From Phycisphaeraceae bacterium (GTDB taxonomy: Bacteria > Planctomycetota > Phycisphaerae > Phycisphaerales > Phycisphaeraceae), in contig PAIY01000158.1 in NCBI GenBank assembly GCA_002704825.1, forward strand, positions 1-57,851: a stretch of 57,851 bases of DNA. Reading direction: 5' to 3'. Position 1 is the stretch's first letter. Every line of letters starts with the position of its first letter. Shown here in pieces: positions 24,881 to 33,086 of this stretch. Under the pieces are notes generated by a model that saw nothing but the letters and a program-made list of their open reading frames with translations, did no database searches and was not told where the DNA came from. A program made the position numbers and the translations under genes.

Positions 24881-24961
24881 GATGTCAAGATGGAACCCAT
24901 GCTCGATCTGCTGTTGGGTGAAGCAGTCGGCGGTGCGTCGGTCACGTGTCATGCAGCGTGA
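24881..24961 (+). pseudogene. Remnant copy of the glycosyltransferase 3' end
   Basis: Positions 24881-24961 match 23981-24061 at an offset of exactly 900 bp, in the same strand and frame, ending in TGA instead of TAA. The encoded tail differs by a few conservative changes (DVKMEPML for DVRLEPML; GEAV for GKAV; TCHAA for TRHAA). Several changes are at third codon positions, as expected from a diverged homologous gene rather than an exact recent duplication. No start codon or upstream body is present. Confidence 0.8.
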
Positions 24962-25131
24962 GTCTCATCTCGATTTAAAACAGTTAAAACATTCATTCAA
25001 CGGTGGCAAACACACATTGCTGTGTTGATCTACCCGTCCGCGCCCTGATCGCAATACATCCGACGAACCCTAAGCAACGCCGGCCACTCACCGGTGATTG
25101 GGACCAGAACTGTACGCCATGGACATCACTT

Positions 25132-25668
25132 TTAACGTGTAAGATCAAATTCAGCCGGTGATTTAATATTGGTCGTTAACCTATAACCTTCATCGAGTTT
25201 TTTAGCGGCTTCATGATCAACATAGTAAGACTGTATTTTTGTAAACCTTTTTTTCATTGATGAAGTGATACACATAAACAAAGCGATCGACCATTCATCA
25301 TCAGAAATCGTTCCAACTTGGCCTGCAATAATACAAAGCGAATTTTTAAGTAATCCTCCTGCCTTTAAAGACACGCTTTTAGGGTGAGACAGTTGATCAT
25401 AGAATTTTCTTGTGTCTCCGTTTCGCTGTTCTACAGTTCTTGTTTGGGGCGCATCATCTGGTGCGATCAATAAATACAATCTTGAAAGGTTTTGATCACC
25501 TACAGACATAAATCCAAAATCTTCAATCTGTTCAGAGGATGGATAGAAGCTAGGTTCTTTGCCTTTTTCCTGAAAAGAAAAAGCGTACAGAATCTTCGAT
25601 TGAGCATCACTCAACGCTAACAACAAATCATTCTGTGTCACAAAAAATGAAAGCTGGTTCTTTACCAT
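25132..25668 (-). CDS. Hypothetical protein, AT-rich accessory gene
   Basis: A 178-residue protein of unknown function. It is soluble and mixed alpha/beta (NQLSFFVTQNDLLLALSDAQ, DQNLSRLYLLIAPDD, LKNSLCIIAGQVGTISDDEW). It has no signal peptide, membrane span or catalytic motif. The start at ATG 25668 has AAGG 7 nt upstream; the frame extends back to 25806 but that part is low-complexity and Ser/His-rich. Base composition is AT-rich, like the gene at 24240, and it too interrupts the polysaccharide cluster between the glycosyltransferase and the deacetylase. The general look resembles small accessory proteins, but no family is recognised. Confidence 0.55.
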   Translation of the reverse strand: MVKNQLSFFVTQNDLLLALSDAQSKILYAFSFQEKGKEPSFYPSSEQIEDFGFMSVGDQNLSRLYLLIAPDDAPQTRTVEQRNGDTRKFYDQLSHPKSVSLKAGGLLKNSLCIIAGQVGTISDDEWSIALFMCITSSMKKRFTKIQSYYVDHEAAKKLDEGYRLTTNIKSPAEFDLTR

Positions 25669-25827
25669 GGACAGCCTTTTTGTTTTCGAGGCGTGCAGGT
25701 CTCGGACGATGACAGGTGAGTGGCCGGCGTGACTGACGGTTGATTGGAACGAGCAAGATGCATGGCGATGGTGTGGGTGAATTGCACAGTATCGCTTACT
25801 CGCCACCCCTGATCCGCTGTCTTGATT

Positions 25828-26733
25828 TCATGCTGCAAGTGCATACGGTTGACCACCACCCGCGATCGCGCGGAAGTGATCGAGATTGGATGACATCGTC
25901 GTCCACTGTCGCCCCGGCAAGCTCAGAATGTGATCGAGTTTCCGCATGGCAGAGCGCAGACCAATGTACGTCCGCAGTCGCCCCGTCAATGGCAAAGGTA
26001 AACGCGGGATGTCCGGGTCGAACTCCCAGGGATGAAAGTACAACACCGCAGGCCGATTCTGACTCAGCGATTGCTTAAGCCCACGCTTCATAAACCACAA
26101 CGGCAAAAGCCTGAAATACCCACCCCCAGCCACCGCGACATTTTTGCTGGCCACGTGCCATGTCAGCGGCGGGACCTCAAGTAACTGTCGACCCGAAGGC
26201 CCGGTCACGTAAAACGGCTGTGTCGGCGCATCGGGAACACCGTAAGCAGGATGCATCACCGGGAAAATCGACGCGTCATAGACAAAGCCCGCATTAAGCA
26301 AAACGTCAATCGCCCATGCCGTCTGAGGCACCATGCTGAATGTCGGAGCACGATAGCCAAGCACCTGCTGCCCCGTCTGGTCTTCAAGAATCTTCTTGGA
26401 GATGGTCAGGTCCTGGGCGAATGAAACAGCGTTCAGCCGGTGAAGTCGATCGTGATTCGTCCCGTGGCTGGCGACTTCATGTCCAGCATCCACAATGGTT
26501 TTAGCCAATCGCGGGCATCTTTTTGCAACATCGCCAAGAATAAAAAACGTGGCCTGACAATGATGTCGGCTCATCAACTCCAACAGCTTGTGAACACTGT
26601 TCGCAACGCGGGAAGGCATTTTATCCCACTGGGATTTCGAGACATGGCCGTGTGCAGCCTCAATATGGAAGTATTCTTCCACATCAATGGTCAGACAGGA
26701 ATGTAACTTCTGATCGGATGATAAGGTGTTCAT
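25828..26733 (-). CDS. XrtA-system polysaccharide deacetylase (DUF3473 type)
   Basis: A 301-residue NodB-fold deacetylase. Metal-binding Asp lies in CLTIDVEEYFHIE near the N terminus, the H-x3-H pair is in GHEVASHGTNHDRL, and RAPTFSM and the C-terminal LYFHPWEFDPD match the DUF3473-type architecture found with XrtA exosortase loci. It would remove N-acetyl groups from the nascent or exported polysaccharide. The ATG at 26733 is preferred over a GTG at 26778, because the protein then begins close to the catalytic domain as in relatives. It faces pyruvate kinase divergently across about 80 bp. Confidence 0.88.
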   Translation of the reverse strand: MNTLSSDQKLHSCLTIDVEEYFHIEAAHGHVSKSQWDKMPSRVANSVHKLLELMSRHHCQATFFILGDVAKRCPRLAKTIVDAGHEVASHGTNHDRLHRLNAVSFAQDLTISKKILEDQTGQQVLGYRAPTFSMVPQTAWAIDVLLNAGFVYDASIFPVMHPAYGVPDAPTQPFYVTGPSGRQLLEVPPLTWHVASKNVAVAGGGYFRLLPLWFMKRGLKQSLSQNRPAVLYFHPWEFDPDIPRLPLPLTGRLRTYIGLRSAMRKLDHILSLPGRQWTTMSSNLDHFRAIAGGGQPYALAA

Positions 26734-26801
26734 GCGTCTCAAACTGCTGTGAAAAGTTGGTTTGATGGCCTCGGTCACTCGTACCGAACGCCTATTCGTA
26801 T

Positions 26802-26814
26802 TAGAATCTTCGGC
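26802..26814 (+). promoter_or_regulatory. Possible leaderless promoter of pyruvate kinase
   Basis: TAGAAT at 26802-26807 lies 7 nt before the GTG at 26815. No good -35 and no Shine-Dalgarno are seen, so this is weaker than the argC, priA and epimerase cases. Confidence 0.3.
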
Positions 26815-28302
26815 GTGATACCCGCTAAACCTTTCATCTTGACCAAAATTATCGCAACTTTGGGTCCGGCCAGTTGCGAAATTCCCGTGCTCACCCGCCT
26901 CATTGAGTCCGGCGTGCGCGTGTTCCGACTCAACTTTTCACATGGTGATCCCGAAAGCCACCTGCAACTGCTCACCGCAGCCCGACAAGCCTCCGAGGAA
27001 GTCGGCATCCCCGTGGGCGTGCTGGGCGACCTCTGCGGCCCGAAAATCCGGGTGGGTAAGGTCGTCGAAGGCGGCGTTGAACTTCAGATGGGCCAGCCCG
27101 TCTATTTCCAGCGCGATCCGATTCTCACCGGCGAAGATCCCGATGCGCCGGTTACCTTCAATGTCACCTACGACAGACTCATCGACGAAGTCGAACCCGG
27201 CCAGCGTCTGATGATCAATGATGGCAATATCCACGTGCTGGTCATGGACAAGACCGAAGACAAGCTCATCGGCACGGTGACCACCCCCGGGACGGTGACC
27301 TCTGCCAAGGGTGTGAACCTGCCTGAAACCGCGCTCACCGTCCCCTCGGTCACCGCCTACGACTGGAAATGTGCGGACTGGGCGATGGAGCATGGCGTGG
27401 ACTTTCTGGCCTTGAGTTTCGTCCGCAAGGCTGAGGATGTCATCAAGCTTCGTCAATACATGAAGCGCAAACTCAAGGGCCGATTGCCGCTGCCGATCAT
27501 CGCCAAGATTGAAAAGCCCCAGGCGATTGATGACCTGGAAAACATTGTCGATGCTTCGGATTCGATCATGGTTGCCCGTGGTGATCTGGGGGTGGAGATG
27601 GATTTGGCCTCCGTGCCGATCATCCAGAAAAAGATCATCAACATGGCTCACGACTACGGCAAACCGGTGATCGTGGCCACGCAGATGCTCGAATCCATGA
27701 TTGAGTTCCCCACGCCCACCCGCGCTGAAGCCTCCGACGTGGCCAACGCGATTTTTGATGGCACGGATTGCGTGATGCTCTCAGGCGAAACCGCAGTCGG
27801 CAAGCATGCCACCAAGGCCGTGGACCACATGTCGCGCATCGCACTCAAAGTTCAGGAACACATCGTTGGCGAGAAAGTCCGGTGGGGTAAACCGCCCGCC
27901 AAACTCCAGGCGGATCGCTCGCGCATGGCAGCGTTGGCCCACGGTGTGATGACCATTGTCCGCGATATGAACGTCAAGCACATCGTCGTGTGGTCACAGA
28001 ACGGTGGGGCAGCCAGACATTTGTCCAAGAACCGACCCACCTTGCCGATCCTGGCGTTCAGCAGTGACCACCAGTCGTTGCGTCGCATGACCCCGCTTTT
28101 TGGCGTCAAGCCGATGTACATGGAGCAACCCGCTGACACCGAGGATTTCATCTGGCAGGTCGATCAGCTCATGCAGGAATCGAAGATGTGCAAGGTCGGT
28201 GAAGCGTTACTCGTCGTGGCAGGCGAACCCATCGGCAAGCCCGGCTCCACCAGCAATATCCACATCCACTACGTCGGTGACTACTTCGGCGAGAGTGGGT
28301 AA
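26815..28302 (+). CDS. pyk: Pyruvate kinase
   Basis: A 495-residue pyruvate kinase converting phosphoenolpyruvate and ADP to pyruvate and ATP. It shows the N-terminal TKIIATLGPAS, FRLNFSHGD, the signature IIAKIEKPQAIDDLENI with the active-site Lys, MVARGDLGVEM, and VIVATQMLESMIEFPTPTRAEASDVANAIFDG. The C-terminal regulatory domain ends in IHIHYVG. The start is uncertain: GTG at 26815 is chosen for a nearby -10 element, but GTG at 26749 (adding 22 residues) or a later TTG just before TKIIATLG are possible. It is monocistronic and divergent from the deacetylase. Confidence 0.95.
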   Translation: MIPAKPFILTKIIATLGPASCEIPVLTRLIESGVRVFRLNFSHGDPESHLQLLTAARQASEEVGIPVGVLGDLCGPKIRVGKVVEGGVELQMGQPVYFQRDPILTGEDPDAPVTFNVTYDRLIDEVEPGQRLMINDGNIHVLVMDKTEDKLIGTVTTPGTVTSAKGVNLPETALTVPSVTAYDWKCADWAMEHGVDFLALSFVRKAEDVIKLRQYMKRKLKGRLPLPIIAKIEKPQAIDDLENIVDASDSIMVARGDLGVEMDLASVPIIQKKIINMAHDYGKPVIVATQMLESMIEFPTPTRAEASDVANAIFDGTDCVMLSGETAVGKHATKAVDHMSRIALKVQEHIVGEKVRWGKPPAKLQADRSRMAALAHGVMTIVRDMNVKHIVVWSQNGGAARHLSKNRPTLPILAFSSDHQSLRRMTPLFGVKPMYMEQPADTEDFIWQVDQLMQESKMCKVGEALLVVAGEPIGKPGSTSNIHIHYVGDYFGESG

Positions 28303-28920
28303 ACGCAGCGCTTTTGATTGTTTTTGCCAATACCTGCCCATGTGAGTTGGGGTTTCTGATCCAAACCAGCCCTGAATCGTTTTGTATGGTCATCCGACAA
28401 TACATTCTAAATCACTGTACGGCTGTATTTTGTGACACCCTGCCGCAGCATAGGCAAGACTTGTTTACCCTGTTTCAGATTTTTAATTGGTGGATTCGGA
28501 TAAAAGGATCAAGGCGTGTGTTATCGGCATTATCTTGCTGTCACTGTGTTTAGGTAATTATGCGTAATTGTTGCATAACTTGCTTGGGCCGATAAGAAAG
28601 TGTTTTTAACAGGTTAGATGCAGTTTTTTTGTCTGACGTGTTAATTCGGACGTTCCAGTGTCCGATACGTTTGGTGTTGCCGGCACTGATTCACAACGTC
28701 AGTGATTGGCAGCCAAAGTGGGGTCCAGGTTTCATCACTCACGAATCGACTTCGATTCAACAAGTGTTCCCACCTTGCCGGTCGTTTCAAGGGGAAGCGA
28801 CCGAACGAGAAATTTTGTTGGAAGTGATCGAGCACCATTTTTACATGTTGGCTTGGCATCGGCCACAGTCAAATTGTAATTTTGTCTCGTGATCTCATTT
28901 GAACTTAAGAGGAACAACTG
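28303..28920. other. Gene-free spacer before the PilZ gene
   Basis: About 620 bp. Reading frames here (for example 28629-28892) lack a ribosome-binding site and show no protein-like pattern. T-rich runs near 28600-28630 are present, but no strong hairpin. It presumably contains a long leader or promoter for the PilZ gene. Confidence 0.4.
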
Positions 28921-29562
28921 ATGTTGAGCCAGGGCGATTTACTATACATTCAGCGACCGACACAAAATCAGCAGCGGGTGCTCATCCCGTTGGACATTGT
29001 GGCCAATGAGCAGGATCAGATCATCATCGAGACCAGTCAGGTCTTCGATTGGCTGCCTGAAGACGGCCAGATTCTCGTCTACTACGACAAGCGCCGCGAC
29101 TTTCTCAAGCAATCCGCCAAACTCGAAATTCATGTCCACGAAGAAGACGAAGACCAGGTCGATGGCGTGATGCGTTATGCCATCCAACTACTCGGTGAAG
29201 CCGTTTCGGCAGAAAGCCGCCAGACCTTCCGCGTCTCCACGGTGATCTCCGGTCGGACTGCGAAATTCGATGATGAAGGACACGTACCACTCGTCGATGT
29301 CTCGGCATCCGGCTATGCCGTCATCGCAACCAAAGAGCACAATGTCGGTGAGATCATCAAGACGGTCCTCAGTCACGACGGCCGTGAATTCTCCGGCACC
29401 GCGTGTGTCCAGAGCATCTGCAAACTCGATGACCAGCGCATCCGCTATGGCATGTTCTGTGTCGACAAACGTCAACCAGGTAACAATCTGAATCAGGGTC
29501 TGCTGACCATCAGCATGGCGGTGCAACGCGAACAGCTTCGCCGTCTCTCGCGAGCCAGCTAA
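28921..29562 (+). CDS. PilZ-domain (c-di-GMP-binding) protein
   Basis: A 213-residue protein with a PilZ domain in its C-terminal half. The Arg motif ESRQTFRVST (R-x3-R, about residues 98-107) and VDVSASGYAV (D-x-S-x-x-G, about residues 123-132) are the two c-di-GMP-contacting signatures. The N-terminal 90 residues form a YcgR-N-like beta domain (LIPLDIVANEQDQIII; FDWLPEDGQILVYYDKRRDFL). It would couple c-di-GMP levels to motility or exopolysaccharide. AAGAGGA lies 8 nt before the ATG. A terminator occurs 140 nt after the stop. Confidence 0.8.
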   Translation: MLSQGDLLYIQRPTQNQQRVLIPLDIVANEQDQIIIETSQVFDWLPEDGQILVYYDKRRDFLKQSAKLEIHVHEEDEDQVDGVMRYAIQLLGEAVSAESRQTFRVSTVISGRTAKFDDEGHVPLVDVSASGYAVIATKEHNVGEIIKTVLSHDGREFSGTACVQSICKLDDQRIRYGMFCVDKRQPGNNLNQGLLTISMAVQREQLRRLSRAS

Positions 29563-29700
29563 CCGGGCAAGTTACAAACTCGCTGAGCAACAGCACCCTG
29601 AGATGGGTGTGGCCAGATTGACATGAAGTCAACAGTCATCGGAGGGGGTGACTGTTGACGACAAGTCCATCCAACCCACCCAACAATCCTTCCGACCCGA

Positions 29701-29743
29701 CGCTGCATGAAGTCAGGATAAAACCTGCATGCAGCGTTTTTTT
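29701..29743 (+). terminator. Rho-independent terminator downstream of the PilZ gene
   Basis: Stem CGCTGCATG / CATGCAGCG (29701-29709 with 29728-29736), 18-nt loop, then seven T (29737-29743). Confidence 0.85.
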
Positions 29744-29814
29744 ATGCGCAAACACAACAGCTGCATCACTGTGTGATGCTGAAAACGGCGCAGCAGTTTA
29801 TCTCATGTTACATC

Positions 29815-32800
29815 TTACCCTTCACGCAACACGATCCGGGGTATGCATCCCAGCCCCAGCGCAACCATGTGATAATCATCGCGCCAGATTCGTGGCTCAC
29901 GTTCCAACCGAACGTCATACCAATCGTCATCACCCGCCCCGCCGCACGTCCAAGAAGTCCCGCCACCAAAACTCTGCGGGGCCACACGCGTGAGTTCACC
30001 ATCCCGGTGATGCAACGGCCCCAGCAGGTTCCGCAGTGAATTGACCAACTCAAGTTCGATGCGGTTCTCACCGGCAATCAAGCTTTCGGTGATATCCAAC
30101 TCCCAGGGACACCATGCCAAGGGCTGAAGTTTCTGGCCATTGACCGTGGGCACGACGACGGTGACATCAGGTCGATCCAACTCCAGCCAATACCGTTTAC
30201 CTGCTTGAATCTCCGACAAATCAATCGTCCTGCTCAAGCGCATCTGCCCTGCAAAAAACGGGTATCCGTGCAGCGTCAGGTCTGCAGTGACATCTGTCAT
30301 TTCGCTGATCTCATCGCCAATCGAAAAGTCACTGAAACGTTGGATCTCAACATCCGGGAGCATCGTGACTGTGCTGCGCTGCGTTGGCGTTTTGGGTTTG
30401 TCCGACACCGTGGCGTGGACGCCAAAATTGCCAATCAGGTAAACGCTTTCAATCTCCGTACCATAGCGCTTCACCGCATCAAGCGAGGTTGGCATCGGTG
30501 CGACATAGGCAACATCAAGCTCAATGAGATTCTCTCCCACCTGTAACACATCGGTGATGCTTTGACAGTGCATCGTGCGATCGATCCAGAAGGTTTGATC
30601 ACTGGTGTTGATCGCCTTGCCATTGACGCGAACCTCTGAATAGATTTCCGATTGCTCAATCACCAATTGGCAGTCATTGGGCAGGGTGTCGATTTTTGCC
30701 TTGTATCGCAGGGTTAAATCGCCCGACCATTGATCGCGGGTCATGCGTTCGTGAATCGCCAGCACCGGCTCGTATTCGCTGAATGTCTTGCCACCGTCTT
30801 TGGAGATGCTGGCAAAGTCGAGTGTGAGGCTGTTGGGCGAATTGCGTTTGAGCTGCCATTTTCCAGCAAGGTCCATGGAGGTGATGGCTGCACCTTTGCT
30901 TGCTGGCATGGAGTCACGTTGCTCATCAGGACACAGTGAACCGTCACCGATGAATAACGTCTGCGCCGGTGCCAGTTCAAGTGCGATGGGCTCATTGACC
31001 GCGTGGACTTGATTCGTGGTCGGGTTAAAGCAGATCGGGTCGGTGAGGTTCTGGATGGTGACGGTGATATTAATCGTATGCAGACGATTACGGTTGAGTA
31101 ACATCACCAATGGCTTGCCGTCAACGATGCGTCGGTGAATCCAGACCTGGTCGGACATCTGCCCTGCGAGTTTAACCGCCGGTGTTTTGATTTCAGCAAG
31201 TTGTTGGGCCAACGCCGTGACGGGCGTGAAAATCGCCTTGTTTTTCAGGGTTTTGAGCGTTTCGTCATTGGGCAGACCTTCAACGCATTGGGGCAGGTGA
31301 TCAGCGATGATGACCTTGCCACCTGCATCGATGAGTTGTTCGATGAGCGCGAGTGTGGTGGGTCGGATCGTTGCCATGGATGGGATGACGATGCAGTCAT
31401 AGCTCATTTGCCCGACATGCAGTTGGCCATCGGTGACCTTGCCGATGTCAGCCAGGATTTGTTCATCGCCAAAGTCGTAATCGCGGTGATGGTCCTGGAG
31501 AGTCTGAATGATTTTGAGCAAGTCTTCATAACGTTTGACGTAGGTTTCCTGCGGACCTTGGCCGCCATGTTGCAGATCGATGTAGACACTTTCCTGCGGG
31601 TGGATCACCAGGAGTTCAGCGCCATACCTGCCTTGCGATGAGAGCATGGCCGATCTTGCCATCCGGTCTTCTGCAGGTTTGTTGAACTCCCACCAGGGTT
31701 GTTGGGGTGAGATGGTGGGCGGGTAATCGCGTTTGCGACAGCCCTTCATGCTGTAGAGCGTCAGGTGTGGGCAGATGTGATTAATGCCCATGATCGCGTG
31801 GCCGTCAGCGATCCAGCAACGGTCTTCAAAGCTCATGTTCTGGCCGCTGATGCCGAACATTTCCGAGAGTCGGCGTTGTTGGCCGTACTGGTTTGCAACA
31901 CTGGATAAGCAGCGCATCGCGTGTGTCGATTGGGGATGCCCGAAGCTCAGCCCCAGGTGATCGATGCCTGGTTGCTGCATGTGTCGGTACTGGATCATCA
32001 TGTTGCCGACGTTCAGGAGCACACTCATGAACGACTCTTCGCCGTTGTAGTGTCCGGTCCAGGTCATGTTGGTTTTTTCGCAGTATTCTGCAATCTGCCT
32101 GGTGAAGCTTTGCTCCATTCGCCATGCCAGTGTGCGGAAATAGTCCAGTCGGACCTTGGCGGATTGTTCATCGACATCACCAAAGAGCGAAGCCATGTGA
32201 TTGGTCAGGTCATAGCCGCATCGCGATTTGAAATCATCCAGAACGATCGGGGAAAACGGCAGGATCGCATCGTTACCCACCGGCCACCGCGGTTGGAATT
32301 GCGGTTCGTCGGTGAAAATGCCACGCAGGATGTTGCGGTCGTTTTTGGCATAGCGCTCAGCATAGGGTTGGTAGGTGCAGTCGATAAACGCCTTGACCAT
32401 ATCGGGGTTGAGCAGGTCCACCCAACACGTGCCGTTGAACCAGGCGTTACCCATCTGGACTTTGCAGCAGACGTATTGCCAGTTTTCGTCCTTAGCCAGC
32501 AATGTTGCATCGTCGGGCAGGGTGCGATCCAATGGCATGCGCGCCATGTACCTGGCGTGAAAGTCTTCAGATTGTAATGGGACGATGCCACCTGCAAAGC
32601 CGCTGGGCCATTTGTCTTCGTCGTAGAACCAGGCTTCGATGCCGAGCTTTTCGCATTCATCGACACCGACGTCCATGGCATCCCACCAGTCCTCACCGAG
32701 GTAAGGCGTGAGCAGTCCGATGCGTGAATGCAGATAGGCTCCGCCAAACCCGCCGCGTTTGAAGGCTTGGAGTTGGCGTCGGATTTCATTCAGATCCAAT

Positions 32801-32880
32801 CGGTCATTCAAAGACCAGAAGGGGATCGCACGCCATGTCGGAGCGGGGTCAGAAAACGCTTGTCGAAGGTGTCCATGCAT
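29815..32880 (-). CDS. Large glycoside-hydrolase-like protein (alpha-rhamnosidase-type)
   Basis: A 1021-residue protein. Its first 400 residues look like the catalytic TIM barrel of a large glycosidase group that includes GH106-type alpha-L-rhamnosidases: PFWSLNDRLDLNEIRRQL, GFGGAYLHSRIGLLTPYLGE, AWFYDEDKWPSGFAGG, GIFTDEPQF with acidic candidates, and TWTGHYNGEES. A beta-rich middle and C-terminal part (GKWQLKRNSPNSL, galactose-binding-like strands, QSFGGGTSW) would be accessory carbohydrate-binding domains. There is no signal peptide, so it should act on small sugars or glycosides inside the cell. The start is the ATG at 32880; no clear Shine-Dalgarno is seen. The substrate is not determined. 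Confidence 0.7.
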   Translation of the reverse strand: MHGHLRQAFSDPAPTWRAIPFWSLNDRLDLNEIRRQLQAFKRGGFGGAYLHSRIGLLTPYLGEDWWDAMDVGVDECEKLGIEAWFYDEDKWPSGFAGGIVPLQSEDFHARYMARMPLDRTLPDDATLLAKDENWQYVCCKVQMGNAWFNGTCWVDLLNPDMVKAFIDCTYQPYAERYAKNDRNILRGIFTDEPQFQPRWPVGNDAILPFSPIVLDDFKSRCGYDLTNHMASLFGDVDEQSAKVRLDYFRTLAWRMEQSFTRQIAEYCEKTNMTWTGHYNGEESFMSVLLNVGNMMIQYRHMQQPGIDHLGLSFGHPQSTHAMRCLSSVANQYGQQRRLSEMFGISGQNMSFEDRCWIADGHAIMGINHICPHLTLYSMKGCRKRDYPPTISPQQPWWEFNKPAEDRMARSAMLSSQGRYGAELLVIHPQESVYIDLQHGGQGPQETYVKRYEDLLKIIQTLQDHHRDYDFGDEQILADIGKVTDGQLHVGQMSYDCIVIPSMATIRPTTLALIEQLIDAGGKVIIADHLPQCVEGLPNDETLKTLKNKAIFTPVTALAQQLAEIKTPAVKLAGQMSDQVWIHRRIVDGKPLVMLLNRNRLHTINITVTIQNLTDPICFNPTTNQVHAVNEPIALELAPAQTLFIGDGSLCPDEQRDSMPASKGAAITSMDLAGKWQLKRNSPNSLTLDFASISKDGGKTFSEYEPVLAIHERMTRDQWSGDLTLRYKAKIDTLPNDCQLVIEQSEIYSEVRVNGKAINTSDQTFWIDRTMHCQSITDVLQVGENLIELDVAYVAPMPTSLDAVKRYGTEIESVYLIGNFGVHATVSDKPKTPTQRSTVTMLPDVEIQRFSDFSIGDEISEMTDVTADLTLHGYPFFAGQMRLSRTIDLSEIQAGKRYWLELDRPDVTVVVPTVNGQKLQPLAWCPWELDITESLIAGENRIELELVNSLRNLLGPLHHRDGELTRVAPQSFGGGTSWTCGGAGDDDWYDVRLEREPRIWRDDYHMVALGLGCIPRIVLREG

Positions 32881-33020
32881 TTGATGAGCATAGGCATTGC
32901 ATGAGAGGTGGACAAGACCCGGTTGAAAAAAACACTGTAAAACAAGGTGTTTTTAGAGAATCTTGCGATTTGGTTGATCTTGCGCGTCTGCCTGGGGAAA
33001 GCCTGGTGATTCATGGCTAC

Positions 33021-33055
33021 AAAAAAGCTGCGACCCGTTTTGCAGGTCGTAGCTT
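33021..33055 (-). terminator. Rho-independent terminator after chemoreceptor 1
   Basis: On the minus strand, stem AAGCTACGACC / GGTCGCAGCTT (one mismatch) and then six T, 32 nt after the stop of the chemoreceptor at 33087. Confidence 0.85.
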
Positions 33056-33086
33056 GCTTGGCAATGTCCACAGTCAGGATTTAAGG

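Noticed and set aside
25669..25806. N-terminal extension of the AT-rich hypothetical gene on the minus strand.
   Set aside because: Low-complexity His/Ser-rich codons with no ribosome-binding site; ATG at 25668 has AAGG upstream.
28629..28892. An 87-codon frame in the spacer before the PilZ gene.
   Set aside because: No ribosome-binding site, unusual composition and no domain pattern; probably chance.
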